Shown here piece after piece: positions 61,058 through 64,000 of a DNA stretch of 64,000 bases. The stretch is from Plasmopara viticola (lineage: Eukaryota; Oomycota; Peronosporomycetes; Peronosporales; Peronosporaceae). Each line of letters opens with the position of its first letter. The first letter of the stretch is position 1. The stretch covers positions 1 through 64,000 of the forward strand of contig MBPM02000018.1 in the NCBI GenBank assembly GCA_001695595.3, given 5' to 3'. The notes beneath the pieces were generated by a model that was not told the origin of the DNA, ran no database searches, and saw only the letters and a program-made list of their open reading frames with translations. Position numbers and translations under genes: made by a program.

Positions 61058-63433
61058 GAGCTCCACTCCCTCTGTACCGCATAATAAACGAGAAATACCG
61101 TAACAACATCAAGCTGGCCCAGCGGCCATCCAAAATACTTTGTCAAAGTGATCATCATACGCAGTGTACGGGCGAGAATGTCCCGTGTAGTCAATGCGGT
61201 GTTGCTGTTTGAGCTCTTTTGCGACCAGACGCGCCTTGTTTCTTTTCAATTGATCCGCCGGCTTTGCACTTGATCTTGAGAACCCACTTATTTCCAATAG
61301 CATGTTGTTCTGCTGGGAGTTTGGCCGCTCGAAACACATTGCGATTTCGCATAGAATCCAATTCTGCGAGCACTGCTTTTCGCCAATGTACTTGATCTGG
61401 ACTGCTAATTGCATCTTAAAAACTCGATGGTTCAGAAAGGTCGGTAGCCTCGACTGCGTTAGCGCTTGCATGCCAAAAATCGCGTGGCATCAAATGATCA
61501 TTTGTTTTGCATTTTTCTTCTTCCCTTTCCTGATTACTGGTAATGCGCTCGACAGATCTGCGTTTGGCTCGTCGCTCGTCAGAACTTTCAGGCGCACTTG
61601 ATACCGCAAGTTCATTCTCGTGGTACTCGTAGCGTGGAAGAGCTGAATCATGATTAGTGTCACATGCGCCTGATCAGTTCTTGCGCTTTTCGGAAGACTT
61701 GAAATTCATCTGATACACTGGATTACTGTCATCGATGGTAAGCGGATCAAGATTAGTTTCATCGTCATCACTGTCAGCCACGTAGATGCGAAGCCAGTCC
61801 TTGATCCATCGAAATTGACGTCACAACTATCAACAATTTGTCCTGCCTCGATGTCAAAAATTCGATAAGCCTTCGATGACTCTTGATAGCCCATAAAGAT
61901 ACCGGCACGACCCACTTGAGACGCTTTTCTTTTAGTGCGAGAGCCAAATACACGCAGGTGCTTTACACTTGGCTTGTAATTGTATATAATCTCAATCGGG
62001 GTTTTGCTTGAAATCCTGGGTGAAAGCAGTCGATTCTTAATATAAATTGCTGCCATTGCCGCTTCACCCCAAAACCACTTGTCGACTTTTACATTGTGCG
62101 GTAAGGCGCGGCCAAAAGCAACTATAGTTCTGATGGCCCGCTCAGCTATACCATTTGTTTGATGCGCGTATGGAACCGTGACTTGCTGCTCAACACCTTG
62201 ATCGCCATACAAAATATTAAGCGAATTCGTTGCGGATTCTTGTGCTCCATCATGCCTCACAAACTTGACTTGCTTGCCAAGTTGCGTATGAACTTGAGAA
62301 TGTAGCATGCGATACATTCTTCAGAATCAGGTTTGGCACTTGAGCAAAAGCCCTTCATGCATCCGCTGGCTTCGTCGACAATGAGAAGGAAGTACCTTCT
62401 TCCACCCAAAAAGTCTTGTTCCATGAGACCGCGTATGTCAAAAGCTCAAACGTACCATACTAACGCTTGTCTTTAAAGCTAAAAATTGGCTTTTGAACCA
62501 TTTCCCGAACTGAAACATGCCTCGAAATTCTGAATTCTAGTGACACAATCGCGTCCTTAATCATTCCGCCATTGTCCATATTGCGAAGCACGTCGATTGG
62601 AGCGTGACCCATTCTTGCATGCAGATTGGTGTTTTGTCCTCCCACCGCCAAATTTGCTGGATACTGGGAAGTACGAAGCCAATAAAGACCGTCCACAAGG
62701 TCTGCTGTCGCCACAACTTGATTTGGGTGTTTGCGCGCAATGTCCATGCGTGAGCCATCAAATACCACCTGAAACTTGCCACTTTTGTTGATCTGTGGCA
62801 CCAAAAGCCAATTCTTATTGATTGCTGGCACGAACAATACGTCCTTGATTTCAATGTCGGTCTTGTTTCCGTCAGCGACCGAGAGTTCGCCAAAGTTGTG
62901 CTCGTTGAGTCATGCAAATTTGTCCTTGTTGTGGCATATGTGATGCGTTGCACCACTGTCGATTGACCACATTCCAGGCATATCTTTTGTTGTTAAAAAT
63001 CCTCACTCCAGCGAGATCGCAAACGCAACACGGTCGTAGCCGTATTGATCGCTGGGTCGATAGTGAACATTGTTTGCTCCACGTCCACTAGCCTGGTCGC
63101 CGCGTCGTGCATTTCGATTCTCATCCTTCTGCTTGGTCCAGCACCGCTCCGCCGAGTGCCCTAAATTCTCACAGTAAGCGCACTGGCGATAATCTCGCTC
63201 TATGCTAAGCACCTTTGCCACTTCCTCAGTCTTAATTGTCGAAGTTTTCGACCCTTGTCGTTTTATGTGCTCATTCGTCAGCACTTAAACCACATCCCGA
63301 GTCCTCAACTCCGCATTGCTGATCTTTAAAGTTAAGACGACATCCTCATAGCTCTTGGACAGAATTCGCAAAAGGCAGATTGCAACGTCTTCTTCGCGCC
63401 GATACTGAAAAGCTTTGCGCTGATATTGAGGAC
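61058..63433 (-). pseudogene. pol: Unit 5 RT-integrase-protease-gag piece
   Basis: The T run in RT is shorter ('ccttgtttcttttcaa', about 61236), so the RT start reads on for 120 codons (61109-61471). Integrase 61706-62317, protease segment 62460-62837 (one base fewer near 62502 restores '[15 protein letters not shown]'), gag 63003-63284. The 10-bp gag deletion near 63392 is shared with unit 3. Confidence 0.85.
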
Positions 63434-63718
63434 TGAAGAAGGTCAAGTGTGCACTAATTGGTAAAATGCAAAGTGAATTGATCTAAGGTTCTTAGTTCGC
63501 AAAACCACTTGCTACCTCTAAGCCACTCATTTACCATGTACTAGGCTCACTATACTATACTGGCTTTACGATATACTTTCAGCTAATCAAAAGCATACCC
63601 ATCCTGACGCGTCATCTTCGTATGGTCGCAAATTTTCACCGTCGGAGAGCTGTGTACCGGTACTTACCGATACTCCACGGCTGTGAGAGACGCGCTTGCA
63701 TTCGCAATCTTGTCAACA
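63434..63718 (-). repeat. Joint LTR S6 (unit 6)
   Basis: 285 bp, same joint; shows that the array continues to the right. Confidence 0.88.
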
Positions 63719-64000
63719 GGGCTCCAACTTGTCCATCGCTGCAGCTAGAATCTCACTGAGTAGACGTAGCACCCATTTGCTCTCTTGAATCGCAAGACTT
63801 AGCGCGATGTACTCAGCTTCGCTCGTAGACAGCGACACACTTGACTGCTTCCTGCCACTCCAGCTTACAGAAGCACCCGTCAGCATAAACACACAGTTCG
63901 ATGTTAACTTGCGGTCAGCATGATCTCCAGCCCAGTCTGCGTCAGAATATCCACGAAAGTCCACCTTATTGCCGGGCTTGAAGCAAAGACCGTGTGACTT
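63719..64000 (-). pseudogene. pol: Unit 6 RNase H piece (cut by window edge)
   Basis: '[23 protein letters not shown]': Ser of SDADWAG is kept here, where units 2-5 have Phe and unit 1 is frameshifted. It also has 'gcaaagaccg' as in unit 3. This is the least degraded RNase H start of the array. Confidence 0.84.

Larger units (their letters stand above)
44173..64000 (-). repeat. Tandem array of 3.85-kb copia-derived units (units 1-6)
   Basis: Five complete head-to-tail units (starts 44173, 48030, 51872, 55722, 59583) and the beginning of a sixth (63434); periods 3857, 3842, 3850, 3861 and 3851 bp. The array runs off the window. Units are nearly identical, differing by small indels and point changes. 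Each has S (285 bp), an RNase H/RT piece, solo LTR P and an RT-integrase-protease-gag piece. No unit has a primer site or paired LTRs, so amplification was by recombination and not by transposition of the unit. Confidence 0.96.

Noticed and set aside
44173..64000. Pure assembly duplication as explanation of the 3.85-kb array
   Set aside because: Units differ by reproducible indels and substitutions with shared patterns between non-adjacent units, which a simple copy error would not give. Not fully excluded without reads.

Overview
The window is eukaryotic repeat DNA. I find no host gene, rRNA, tRNA gene or CRISPR array; essentially every base belongs to a Ty1/copia (Pseudoviridae-type) LTR retrotransposon, an LTR, or a decayed copy. 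Each copy shows the copia order Gag - zinc knuckle - aspartic protease (DSG) - integrase (HHCC, DDE) - reverse transcriptase (YVDD) - RNase H. The primer site directly inside each LTR pairs with the anticodon stem-loop of initiator tRNA-Met, as in Drosophila copia. The Gag and pol style resembles copia-like elements I associate with oomycetes (Phytophthora and downy mildews). That is recognition from memory plus inference, because no host gene is present to confirm it.

The layout is one nested structure. An old minus-strand element (I, unit 0 of the tandem array) starts at 31164. It was hit by element G (plus, 22194-31163) in its RNase H, by H (minus, 31939-36662) in its RT, and by a plus-strand solo LTR (P), which was later hit by J (minus, 37087-41695). 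G was hit by E (minus, 24079-28690) in its integrase and by a tandem F array (minus, 12678-22193) in its gag. The F array was hit by D (plus, 11160-12677), D by C (minus, 9113-11159), and C by a tandem A/B pair (minus, 1-9112). The left halves of I, G, F, D and C lie outside the window. E, H and J are complete and carry 5-bp target duplications.

From 44173 to the right edge the same dead unit repeats head to tail with a period of about 3.85 kb (five full units and the start of a sixth, after unit 0). Each unit contains a joint LTR (S), an RNase H/RT piece of mixed ancestry, the solo LTR P, and an integrase-protease-gag remnant.

No element has a fully open gag-pol. J is closest (two nonsense codons, no frameshift); E has two single-base frameshifts; C is open up to where it is cut. 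The rest carry many frameshifts, stops or deletions. Three separate tandem arrays of copia elements (A/B, F1-F3, the 3.85-kb units) plus six-deep nesting suggest a heterochromatic, possibly centromeric, block.
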